Assembly: GCF_000807255.1 (NCBI RefSeq) | Contig: NZ_CP009268.1 | Coordinates: 3,626,384 to 3,690,383, forward strand | DNA: 64,000 bases | Direction of reading: 5' to 3' | DNA from: Clostridium pasteurianum DSM 525 = ATCC 6013 | GTDB taxonomy: Bacteria > Bacillota > Clostridia > Clostridiales > Clostridiaceae | Part shown: one piece after another, positions 44,038 to 51,805 of the stretch | Layout: every line of letters begins with the position of its first letter | Position numbering within the stretch: the stretch's first letter is position 1 | Translations under genes and position numbers: made by a program | The notes under the pieces: generated by a model | Database searches by the model: none | What the model saw: only the letters and a program-made list of their open reading frames with translations | Told to the model about the DNA's origin: nothing

Positions 44038-45903
44038 CTATCTCTTATCTTTCCATTTTAATAACAGAGATGAATTTATAATAACTGCAACTGATCCAAC
44101 ATTATGTACTAAGGCACCTACAATTGGATTTAAAATGCCAGTTATAGCTAATATTATAGCTGCAAAGTTAAGTCCCATGGAAAGTATTAAATTAAGCTTA
44201 ATAGTCTTCATTATCTTTTTTGATAAACTAAGTAAATGCGGAATACAATTTATATCATCATTTACCAATGCAATATCTGCTGCATCAACAGCAATATCAC
44301 TTCCAATACTAGCCATAGCAACACCAACATGGGCTTTCTTTAATGCAGGAGCATCGTTAATTCCATCTCCTACCATACAGATCATCTCACCCTTATCTTG
44401 ATATTTATCAACCTGATCCATTTTATCTTCTGGTAAGCAATCAGATTTTATATATTTTACTCCAACGGCATTGGCAATATGATAAGCCGCTCTGCTATTA
44501 TCTCCAGTTAATAATATACTGCTGACACCAATTTCATGAATGTTTTTTATCATTTTTGAAGCACCTGCACGTACCTCGTCAGAAAGAGCTATAAAGCCTG
44601 CCAGCACTTGATTTACAGCTATGTATATAATAGTACATCCTTCATTTATATATGTATCTGCTTTTTCAGATATTTTTTTTGGTATAGAAATAGATTTTTC
44701 AGATAGCATTTTATTATTTCCAGCAATGATAAAGTCTTTTTCTATTTTTCCACTAACTCCACGTCCTGCTATCATATTAAAATTTTCTATTTCTTTTGTT
44801 GTAACTTTTGAAACAGATTTAAAGTGCTCTACAATTGCTTTTCCCAAAGGATGCTCCGATCGCATTTCTAAAGACGCTGTAAGTAACAATAACTTTTCAG
44901 ATGATATATCTTTTTCAAAACTCTCTACAACATTTACTATAGGTTTACCATAAGTAAGTGTACCTGTTTTATCAAAGGCAATATATTTTATTTTAGCAAG
45001 TCTTTCTAATGCATCTCCTTCTCTCACTAAAATGCCATACTTTGTAACATTGCCTATACCTGCCATAATAGCAGTAGGTGTTGCAAGCACTAAGGCACAT
45101 GGACAAAATACAACCAGTATTGTTACAGAACGTATAATTTCACCAGTAAAAATCCATGTTAAAATAGCAGCAGTTAGTGCAATTACTACAATCCAAGTAG
45201 CCCATCTATCAGCCATACCTACAATTTTTGCCTTGCCGGCATCAGCAGATTCTACAAGCTTAATCATTTTTTGCATTGAACTATCCGAATCCACTTTTGT
45301 AGCTCTCATTTCAAAAGTACCAAATTGATTTACGGTTCCACTAAAAACCTCATCATTAACACCTTTATCCACTGGCAAAGATTCCCCTGTCATTACTGCT
45401 TGATTAATAGATGTTTGTCCACTTATAATTATTCCATCTACTGCAATACTTTCTCCAGCAAGGACCCGTAGAGTATCTCCAATCTTTACTTCACTGGAAG
45501 AAATTATACGTTCCTCTCCATTTATTATGATTCTTGCAGTACTAGGAGTGAGATTAACCAACTTTTCAATACCCGCACGAGCTTTGGCAACAGTTCTTTC
45601 CTCTAATAAAGCTCCAATAGTCATAATAAATGCCACTTCTCCCGCAGCAAAAATTTCACCTATAAATATGGCTGCAACTAACGCAATAGAAACTAGAACA
45701 TCAGCCTTTATATCAAATTCAGTAATTAAGCCCTCTATTGCTCCTTTTATAATGGGAATCCCACAAAGTATAATAGCTATCCAAGCTATATCAAAGGGCA
45801 AGTTACCTTTAAAAACATTAAAGAAACTAAATACAAGTGATAATCCTGATAATACAACAAATATAATTGTATGCTTTTCTTCATCCACTAACCATTCTTT
45901 CAT
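44038..45903 (-). CDS. Heavy-metal P1B-type ATPase without N-terminal metal domain
   Basis: 621 aa. FCPCALVLATPTA, DKTGTLTYGKP and [13 protein letters not shown] are intact; no CxxC heavy-metal domain precedes the membrane part. The last helix pair reads ALVHNVGSVAVIINSSLLL, with Asn where Zn/Cd pumps (ZntA type) have Asp, closer to CtpC-like pumps. Metal specificity is therefore open (Mn, Zn, Co or Cu). A CsoR-like box overlaps the promoter (45928-45966) and csoR lies upstream, so the pump is probably derepressed by the CsoR ligand. Confidence 0.85.
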   Translation of the reverse strand: MKEWLVDEEKHTIIFVVLSGLSLVFSFFNVFKGNLPFDIAWIAIILCGIPIIKGAIEGLITEFDIKADVLVSIALVAAIFIGEIFAAGEVAFIMTIGALLEERTVAKARAGIEKLVNLTPSTARIIINGEERIISSSEVKIGDTLRVLAGESIAVDGIIISGQTSINQAVMTGESLPVDKGVNDEVFSGTVNQFGTFEMRATKVDSDSSMQKMIKLVESADAGKAKIVGMADRWATWIVVIALTAAILTWIFTGEIIRSVTILVVFCPCALVLATPTAIMAGIGNVTKYGILVREGDALERLAKIKYIAFDKTGTLTYGKPIVNVVESFEKDISSEKLLLLTASLEMRSEHPLGKAIVEHFKSVSKVTTKEIENFNMIAGRGVSGKIEKDFIIAGNNKMLSEKSISIPKKISEKADTYINEGCTIIYIAVNQVLAGFIALSDEVRAGASKMIKNIHEIGVSSILLTGDNSRAAYHIANAVGVKYIKSDCLPEDKMDQVDKYQDKGEMICMVGDGINDAPALKKAHVGVAMASIGSDIAVDAADIALVNDDINCIPHLLSLSKKIMKTIKLNLILSMGLNFAAIILAITGILNPIVGALVHNVGSVAVIINSSLLLKWKDKR

Positions 45904-45927
45904 TATGTTATTCCTCCTTTATACCTT

Positions 45928-45966
45928 ATACCCCTATATAGTATATTGAATTATCATATATGTCAA
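45928..45966 (-). promoter_or_regulatory. P1B-ATPase promoter with CsoR-like operator
   Basis: TTGACA (45961-45966), 17-nt spacer, TACTAT (45938-45943), overlapped by ATACTATATAGGGGTAT, a G-tract pseudo-palindrome of the type bound by CsoR-family repressors. Confidence 0.6.
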
Positions 45967-45985
45967 TATTTATCTAAAAAAATAA

Positions 45986-46013
45986 AACCTTTAGCAAAAA
46001 ATATCACTAAAGG
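45986..46013 (-). terminator. Terminator after csoR
   Basis: Stem ACCTTTAG / CTAAAGGT followed by TTTTATTTTTTT on the minus strand; separates csoR from the ATPase promoter. Confidence 0.7.
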
Positions 46014-46109
46014 TAATTTACAATTTGTTACAAACTATATTTATGAAACTATTTTTCTTAATCTAATGTGATAGTTATCTGTATAGCTACAAGGAGATTA
46101 CAATTCTTT

Positions 46110-46385
46110 TTATCCCATACGCGAAAAATGTTCTACTGCCTTTGCAAATTCTGCAATAGTTTTTTCTGCATCGCCATGTTCGATTCCTTCTCGAACACAA
46201 TGCTGTAAATGTCCCTCTAAAATTATTTGTCCAACTTTATGTAAAGCAGATTTTGCAGCATTAATCTGTACTAAAACATCTTCGCAGGGAACATCTTTAT
46301 CTACCATTTCAGAAATTCCTCGTACCTGTCCCTCAATTCTTTTTAATCTCGCTTGTACTTTTGGAACATCCATACATTTTCTCAT
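46110..46385 (-). CDS. csoR: CsoR-family metal-sensing repressor
   Basis: 91 aa from ATG at 46385 (MRKCMDV), 8 nt after TTGGAG. DUF156 fold with the C-H-C ligand set of copper sensors: Cys in DVPCEDV, His in LEGHLQ and Cys in QHCVREG. RLKRIEGQVRGI is the family start motif. It represses metal efflux genes until Cu(I) (or another metal) binds. Own promoter at 46431-46459; the ATPase downstream is the likely target. An RcnR/CstR-type specificity is not excluded. Confidence 0.87.
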   Translation of the reverse strand: MRKCMDVPKVQARLKRIEGQVRGISEMVDKDVPCEDVLVQINAAKSALHKVGQIILEGHLQHCVREGIEHGDAEKTIAEFAKAVEHFSRMG

Positions 46386-46430
46386 AGCTTTATCTCCAAT
46401 CAAATATTAATAATCACCATCTACATCTAT

Positions 46431-46459
46431 AGATTATATAAACAGCTGTATCTTGTCAA
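46431..46459 (-). promoter_or_regulatory. csoR promoter
   Basis: TTGACA (46454-46459), 17-nt spacer, TAATCT (46431-46436). Confidence 0.6.
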
Positions 46460-46588
46460 TGTTTTCTGTGATTACTTGCAATTGCTTTACTATTTGTTAT
46501 TATAAACTTTACAGGGAAAATGTATTTGATATGGGAAATATATTATATATTTCTTTCAATTATCACAACTAATAAAAATCTTTCTCTG

Positions 46589-47776
46589 CTATATAAAAAT
46601 TGCTTCAACTGCTTTCTCATAGCCGCCTGATTCCTTAAAAGAATCACTTATCTTTTTAATATTTTCAACATAATTTGAATCTGTTAAAACTTTTCCAATA
46701 GAAGTTTTTAAAATTTCTGCAGTAAGTTTGTCCTTATCAAGAGAAATAGCTGCGCCAAGTTCCGATGCCCTTTTTGCCATATAGGGCTGATCTCCTCCTA
46801 TAGGTATTGCCACAAATGGCACATTATTATACAGTAAATCACTAATACTATTCATTCCTGCATGTGTTACCGCCACATCTGCATATTTTAAAATTTGTGA
46901 TTGAGGAACATAATTTTTAACTATGAAATTTTCAGGTATGTTAAACTTGGAAATATCTATATTGTATGCAGTCATAACTACTACAGCATCACTATCTTTA
47001 AAACTTTCAAAGAATATATCATAAAGATTAATATGCATATTGTTAAATACAGTTCCCAGGGAAATGTATATAACTTTCTTCCCCTGCAGCCTTTCAAAGG
47101 GAAAATCTAAATTCTCTTTTCTATCATATATTGGCGGACCTATGAATTTAAAACTATCATCATAATACTCAATATGTGAAACAAAATACTTAGAAGTATA
47201 TGCAATATTTGTATCACCTTTATTAAAGAACAATTCACTTATATCATCAGATAATTCTACATTATAAGTTTTCTTTAAATTTCCAGAGACTTCTTTATGC
47301 GTTTGAATAATTGGATGATCTTTTATCAAATCTTCAATGGAATAGATCTTACCCATCATACGTTCCTTTGGAGTAACAAACACTGCAAAAGAAGAAATAG
47401 ATGGAATATCTAATATTTTAGCAATAACATTTCCTATAGGTATTATAGAATCATAAACTATGTAATCAAATTTTATATCTTTAGTTTGATACAAAATATC
47501 ATCTATAATCTCAATACTACAATTAAGAATTTTATTTACAAAATTCATCAATTTATTGATGCCAGTTTCCTTGCCCTTATTATGCTGCATTTTTAAAGGA
47601 TTTAATTCTCCTTTGTAAGTTTTAAATACTGCACCTGACTTTTCAATTTTTTCTCTAAATTCTTCTGAAGAAAAATATATAACTTCATTTTCTTGATTTA
47701 CCAATTCATTTACCAATCCCAATGTTGGATTAACATGACCATAGGCTGAAATATTCAAAAAAAGTATCTTTGACAT
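46589..47776 (-). CDS. MGT/UGT-family (GT1) glycosyltransferase
   Basis: 395 aa. N-terminal acceptor half begins KILFLNISAYGHVNPTLGLV; the C-terminal nucleotide-sugar half contains NYVPQSQILKYADVAVTHAGMNSISDLLYNNVPFVAIPIGGDQP, the GT1 signature with the HAGxNS and GGDQP elements. Related enzymes glycosylate macrolides, sterols or diacylglycerol. AAGGACG precedes ATG. Although unrelated to sulfur by family, it has a full promoter, operator and leader of the recurrent type (47861-48026). Acceptor unknown. Confidence 0.85.
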   Translation of the reverse strand: MSKILFLNISAYGHVNPTLGLVNELVNQENEVIYFSSEEFREKIEKSGAVFKTYKGELNPLKMQHNKGKETGINKLMNFVNKILNCSIEIIDDILYQTKDIKFDYIVYDSIIPIGNVIAKILDIPSISSFAVFVTPKERMMGKIYSIEDLIKDHPIIQTHKEVSGNLKKTYNVELSDDISELFFNKGDTNIAYTSKYFVSHIEYYDDSFKFIGPPIYDRKENLDFPFERLQGKKVIYISLGTVFNNMHINLYDIFFESFKDSDAVVVMTAYNIDISKFNIPENFIVKNYVPQSQILKYADVAVTHAGMNSISDLLYNNVPFVAIPIGGDQPYMAKRASELGAAISLDKDKLTAEILKTSIGKVLTDSNYVENIKKISDSFKESGGYEKAVEAIFI

Positions 47777-47860
47777 AAGTTCACGTCCTTTTTCTCATCT
47801 TTTCTAATTAAATTCTATAATCTTATGAAACTCAAATATTATATTCAAATTTAAAACACA

Positions 47861-47929
47861 TAAAAAGACCAATTATTCTTAAACTTAAACTCTTTTAAGA
47901 AAAATTGGTCTCTAGTGCTCTAGTCAACC
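47861..47929 (-). ncRNA. Antiterminator/terminator leader RNA upstream of the glycosyltransferase, copy 13
   Basis: Minus strand: GGTT-GA-CTAG-AGCA-CTAG-A-GACC, then GACCAATTTTTCTTAAAAG / CTTAAGAATAATTGGTC and TTTTT. The loop differs (AGCA), all helices pair. Confidence 0.8.
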
Positions 47930-47967
47930 ATAATATTAAAGTTTGATTTCGAAGTTTTAATTATACA

Positions 47968-48026
47968 CATTATTCTTATATATTTAGTACGATATATATT
48001 ATCTCTGTTCTATCATATTATGTCAA
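47968..48026 (-). promoter_or_regulatory. Promoter and operator of the glycosyltransferase gene
   Basis: TTGACA (48021-48026), 17-nt spacer, GATAAT (47998-48003), then TACTAAATATATAAGAATAATG. Almost the same block lies at the moeA promoter (55153-55210). Confidence 0.62.
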
Positions 48027-48093
48027 TATGGTTTTTAGTAAATCCAATATTTATTTAAAAATCACTTAAATAATTCCAACAAAAAATTCAAAC

Positions 48094-49422
48094 TTATATA
48101 TCTTTTAAACTAAACATTTCCGGCGTCGTATAATCAACTTTTAATTCCCTTAAACAGGTCATATTATCTCTTTTCTCTGTAATATTATAGGAAATAGCCA
48201 CTTCTATTTCAGTACCTTTCAAATACTTAATTTTCTCTGGTTCAAACTGGATAAAGCCATATTCCTTATTTTCTTCATAATCTTCTATTCCATTTTTACT
48301 AAATGCTGATATTACCTCTGAAATATCCTTTCCAAATACCTTAGCTGTCTTTAAATAATAATCTCTGTTTGAAAAAATTGTGTTTTTCAATGAAGCTTTA
48401 TAAATTGTATTTTGTCTATATATCTGGCCAGTATGTTTATTTTCCAACGAACAGTAATGTGCACCTATTTTCAAATTGTTATCCAATATAAATTCTAATA
48501 ATTTTAAACTTAAAAGCTCACTTTCAGATACAGCCAAGCCACCAGAATACCAGTAATTATAAAGTACTTTGAAAGGTGGATATTTTAGCTTAAATCCTCT
48601 TTTTACATATTCATCTCTATTGTTATATGGAAAGCAAAATTCTAAGAGATTAATTCCATCTACATTTAATTTTTCTAAATCAAATATTAATTGCTTCATT
48701 TCTTCAAAGGTTCCTGGAATAACAGGCATTTCTACAAATACCTCAGGTATATATTGACGAGCAAGTGCTATTTTTTTCAATACTGTATTGTGTAATTCTA
48801 AACCATCTTCTAATTTAATACTAAAACGTATTTCTCTTAATTCTGCTTCACACAATTTTTTAGCAAGCTTTTCATCCAATAGATCACCAGAGGTATATAA
48901 TCTTGTATGTACATTTTTCATGTAATTTTTAATATAATTAAAATACTCAACAGTATCTTGCTTATGTAAGAGTGGTTCACCTCCTGAAAGAGCCATATAA
49001 TTAATATTTTTCTCTGTTTTTATGATATGTTTTAATTGTGATTTCCAATCTCTTTTACTATTATGAAACGATTCATACTCTTCCTGATTTGCGTTAAAAC
49101 AATAATAGCAATTTCTATGGCACATCAAAGAAATATATGTAGTTACACTTCCAATGCCCTTAGCGCAAGCCTCACAGGCAGGAGATATAAAATTATTATA
49201 AATACTTTTATCATCATTGCGAAAAATAATTTGTTTTTGTTTTAAGCGATTTAATACCTTTTTTGTCTCTATACTTATCTCTTCATTTTTATCAAAAGAA
49301 ATTCCGTATTGCTCTACCTGTTCAATAAAATTCTTTAAAATATCCAGATAAAAGGATGCATATTCTTTAAATACTGGATTTTTAACTAAATTTATTGTCT
49401 TCTCATTAATATCTATTACCAT
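48094..49422 (-). CDS. Radical SAM protein of unknown function
   Basis: 442 aa. Cluster-binding CHRNCYYC (C101, C105, C108), SAM-binding ALSGGEPLLHK and an upstream CEAC (C83, C86). The central part fits a TIM barrel; the C-terminal ~140 residues have no motif I recognise and contain few cysteines, arguing against a SPASM-type RiPP maturase. GGGGAG precedes ATG. No small peptide gene is evident beside it. Its promoter (49513-49542) includes a striking palindrome (49459-49486), so it is probably under a dedicated repressor rather than the leader. Confidence 0.8.
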   Translation of the reverse strand: MVIDINEKTINLVKNPVFKEYASFYLDILKNFIEQVEQYGISFDKNEEISIETKKVLNRLKQKQIIFRNDDKSIYNNFISPACEACAKGIGSVTTYISLMCHRNCYYCFNANQEEYESFHNSKRDWKSQLKHIIKTEKNINYMALSGGEPLLHKQDTVEYFNYIKNYMKNVHTRLYTSGDLLDEKLAKKLCEAELREIRFSIKLEDGLELHNTVLKKIALARQYIPEVFVEMPVIPGTFEEMKQLIFDLEKLNVDGINLLEFCFPYNNRDEYVKRGFKLKYPPFKVLYNYWYSGGLAVSESELLSLKLLEFILDNNLKIGAHYCSLENKHTGQIYRQNTIYKASLKNTIFSNRDYYLKTAKVFGKDISEVISAFSKNGIEDYEENKEYGFIQFEPEKIKYLKGTEIEVAISYNITEKRDNMTCLRELKVDYTTPEMFSLKDI

Positions 49423-49458
49423 AAAATCTCCCCTTTTATTTTTAAATTGCTGTAATCA

Positions 49459-49486
49459 GTATACTAAATTTTAAAATTCAGTATAT
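49459..49486. promoter_or_regulatory. Palindromic operator candidate upstream of the radical SAM gene
   Basis: GTATACT-AAATTTTAAAATTC-AGTATAT: an almost perfect 26-28 bp inverted repeat between the promoter (TTGACT 49537-49542, 18-nt spacer, TATAAT 49513-49518) and the start codon at 49422. Confidence 0.6.
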
Positions 49487-49688
49487 GAACCCCCTTGTTA
49501 TACTTTAAATGAATTATAAGTGAATTATTTAATTAAAGTCAATAAACACATAACAAACTAATATTTATTTTACTATTCTAAAATAAATATATAATTTATT
49601 GTTAAATATGAAATATAATTTATATATTTTCAAAATTTATAATTTTAATATAAATTTTAAGTAAATTCCAACTTTTTTTATAATCGTA

Positions 49689-49717
49689 TTGACATAAAAT
49701 AAAAAAATAATGATAAT
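49689..49717 (+). promoter_or_regulatory. Promoter of the NapH/FMN-binding gene
   Basis: TTGACA (49689-49694), 17-nt spacer, GATAAT (49712-49717). About 80 bp around it closely match the tatA promoter region at 55270-55340, as if copied. Confidence 0.75.
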
Positions 49718-49828
49718 ATAAATATATTAAAATGATAATAAGACTAAAGATATAAAAAATGAATCAGCATACTGATAGCTATTTCTTTTAAAACACTTAT
49801 AGAAAATATTAAACAAAATTGTAATTAT

Positions 49829-49894
49829 GGTTGACTAGAAATACTAGAGGCTAATTTTTTCTCAAAACAATTTGAGAAAAAATTAGCCTTTTTA
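49829..49894 (+). ncRNA. Antiterminator/terminator leader RNA upstream of the NapH/FMN-binding gene, copy 14
   Basis: GGTT-GA-CTAG-AAATA-CTAG-A-GGCT, then GGCTAATTTTTTCTCAAA / TTTGAGAAAAAATTAGCC and TTTTT, a perfect 18-bp terminator stem. Confidence 0.82.
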
Positions 49895-49988
49895 TATTAT
49901 GTAAATAAATTAGAAATTAATATTTACAAATTTTATAAATATTTAATATAACCTATATTTAAAAATTATTCTAAAAGGAGTTGTAAAC

Positions 49989-51164
49989 ATGTCAAAAAAA
50001 ATAAAGGAAATACAAATCTTCAGGCATATCATACAGATAATCTTATTTTTTCTTTTACCCGGTGTATACATATTGGCCTTTAGTGAATTAAAATCTATTT
50101 TCCAGATGATCATCAGAGGAAATTTTAATTTTATTCAATCTCTTCCTGGTTTAATAGAATTTACAGTAGCAATTATTTTTACTATTTTAATGGGTAGATT
50201 TTTCTGTGGATGGTTTTGTGCTTTTGGCAGCTTTAATGATTGGATACATATAGCTTCAAAAAAAATATTAAAAACTGATTTTAAAATTAGTGAAAAACTT
50301 GATTCTATACTCAAATATATAAAATATGGAATATTAGCTTTAATTCTAATTTTTATACTTACTGGTAAAAATGACATTCTAAACGGCACAAGTCCTTGGG
50401 ATGCTTTTGCGCAGATAACTAATTTCTCCACTGTAATATCTACTATAACTATTGGCTTTATATTTTTAATTTTGATACTTATAGGAAATATTTTTATTGA
50501 AAGATTTTTTTGCAGATATTTGTGTCCTTTAGGTGCTGTGTTTTCTTTAATCTCTAAAATAAGTATATTAAAAATAAGCAAACCAACTGAGAAATGTGGT
50601 AATTGTAGAATATGTACAAATAATTGTTCAATGGGATTAAAACTTTATAGTATAGATAACATCCGTGGAGGAGAATGTATAAATTGCTTAAGATGTGTAG
50701 AAACCTGTCATAGGGAAAATCCACATGTAAATATAATTAATACAGAAGTTAATTCAGCAACAGCCAGTTCTTTTGTTGTAGCTATTTTTGCAGGTATATA
50801 TGGCATAACTAATTTTGGAAATTCAATCTCAATTCAGAAAGGCTTAGCTTCTTCCAATGCAGTAATATCCAGTACTGTTTCACAAGGAATTAAATATAAG
50901 GATGGAGATTACCCAGGAACTGGTATAGGCTTTAATGGCGGTACAACAAAAGTTTCTGTTACTATAAAAAATAGTAAAATTAATGCTATCAAAACAATAT
51001 CAACTGAAGATACTCCAGACTTTTATAAAAATGTGGAAAATATTATTCCAAATAAAATAATTTCAACTCAATCAACAAGTTCAGTTGATACTGTATCTGG
51101 AGCAACTTATAGCAGTAAAGGCATTATTGATGCAACTCAAAATGCATTGAATAAAGCCAAATAA
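49989..51164 (+). CDS. NapH/NosR-like membrane ferredoxin with C-terminal FMN-binding domain
   Basis: 391 aa. Five membrane segments with CGWFCAFG and CRYLCPLG, a dicluster ferredoxin (CGNCRICTNNCSMG ~197-210; CINCLRCVETCHREN ~229-243), a further membrane or signal-like segment (~258-275) and an FMN_bind domain (~295-391) ending VDTVSGATYSSKGI. The SGAT Thr/Ser is the site flavinylated by ApbE in this family. Such proteins move electrons across the membrane to extracytosolic flavins. AAGGAG before ATG. Leader-controlled; terminator at 51176-51222. Confidence 0.85.
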   Translation: MSKKIKEIQIFRHIIQIILFFLLPGVYILAFSELKSIFQMIIRGNFNFIQSLPGLIEFTVAIIFTILMGRFFCGWFCAFGSFNDWIHIASKKILKTDFKISEKLDSILKYIKYGILALILIFILTGKNDILNGTSPWDAFAQITNFSTVISTITIGFIFLILILIGNIFIERFFCRYLCPLGAVFSLISKISILKISKPTEKCGNCRICTNNCSMGLKLYSIDNIRGGECINCLRCVETCHRENPHVNIINTEVNSATASSFVVAIFAGIYGITNFGNSISIQKGLASSNAVISSTVSQGIKYKDGDYPGTGIGFNGGTTKVSVTIKNSKINAIKTISTEDTPDFYKNVENIIPNKIISTQSTSSVDTVSGATYSSKGIIDATQNALNKAK

Positions 51165-51175
51165 AATTAATTAAA

Positions 51176-51222
51176 AAAGTGCCTTACAATGTATAAAAAC
51201 ACTTTGTTAGGCACTCTATTTT
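51176..51222 (+). terminator. Terminator after the NapH/FMN-binding gene
   Basis: Stem AAAAGTGCCTTACAA / TTGTTAGGCACT with TCTATTTT. Confidence 0.8.
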
Positions 51223-51250
51223 CACATAAATTATTTAGTAATATCCAATA

Positions 51251-51688
51251 TCATAACAATTGAATTTCATCTCCTGATTTTATCCACCCATCCCTCAGTA
51301 CTCTGGCAAATATAACTTCTTTTGACATAGCACAGGTGCCTGTTGAATTTCTTATTTTTATTTTACATCCTTGATAGCATTCCTTACCTATCTGAGTAAT
51401 TTCTAAAATAACTTCTCCAATCTTAAGATTTTTTCCCACAGAAAGTTCATGAAAAACTACTCCTTCACTAGTAATATTTTCCACAAACTTAGCATTGCAA
51501 AATCCCTTTATTTTTAATTTGTTAATCTTATCTATACTCTCTTGACCAAGTAAACTTACCTGCCTAGCTCCGCTTCCAGCGTGGACATCACCTAATAACC
51601 CATAATCAACTTTAAAATATCCCTTTTCAATAGTATGTTTTGCGATTCCTTTTTTCTCACTTATGTTTAATGCAACAATACTGGCCAC
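51251..51688 (-). CDS. MOSC-domain protein
   Basis: 145 aa from GTG at 51688 (GGGGGAAG upstream). MOSC fold with LLGDVHAGSG.RQVSLL, SVGKNLKIGEVILEITQIGKEC and a conserved Cys (GKECYQGC). MOSC domains handle the molybdenum cofactor or its sulfuration; stand-alone forms of this size are common next to moaB/moeA in clostridia. Last gene of the moeA-moeA-MOSC group (117 bp after the MoeA-PBP gene). Confidence 0.85.
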   Translation of the reverse strand: MASIVALNISEKKGIAKHTIEKGYFKVDYGLLGDVHAGSGARQVSLLGQESIDKINKLKIKGFCNAKFVENITSEGVVFHELSVGKNLKIGEVILEITQIGKECYQGCKIKIRNSTGTCAMSKEVIFARVLRDGWIKSGDEIQLL

Positions 51689-51805
51689 TACTCTTCCCCC
51701 TTTAAAGACAGCTATTTATCTTTTACAATATACCCCATATGTTGCTTTGTTTACATCTATTGTAAAACTTTCAAACTAATAAATTTCAATAATTAATGTT
51801 TAACT

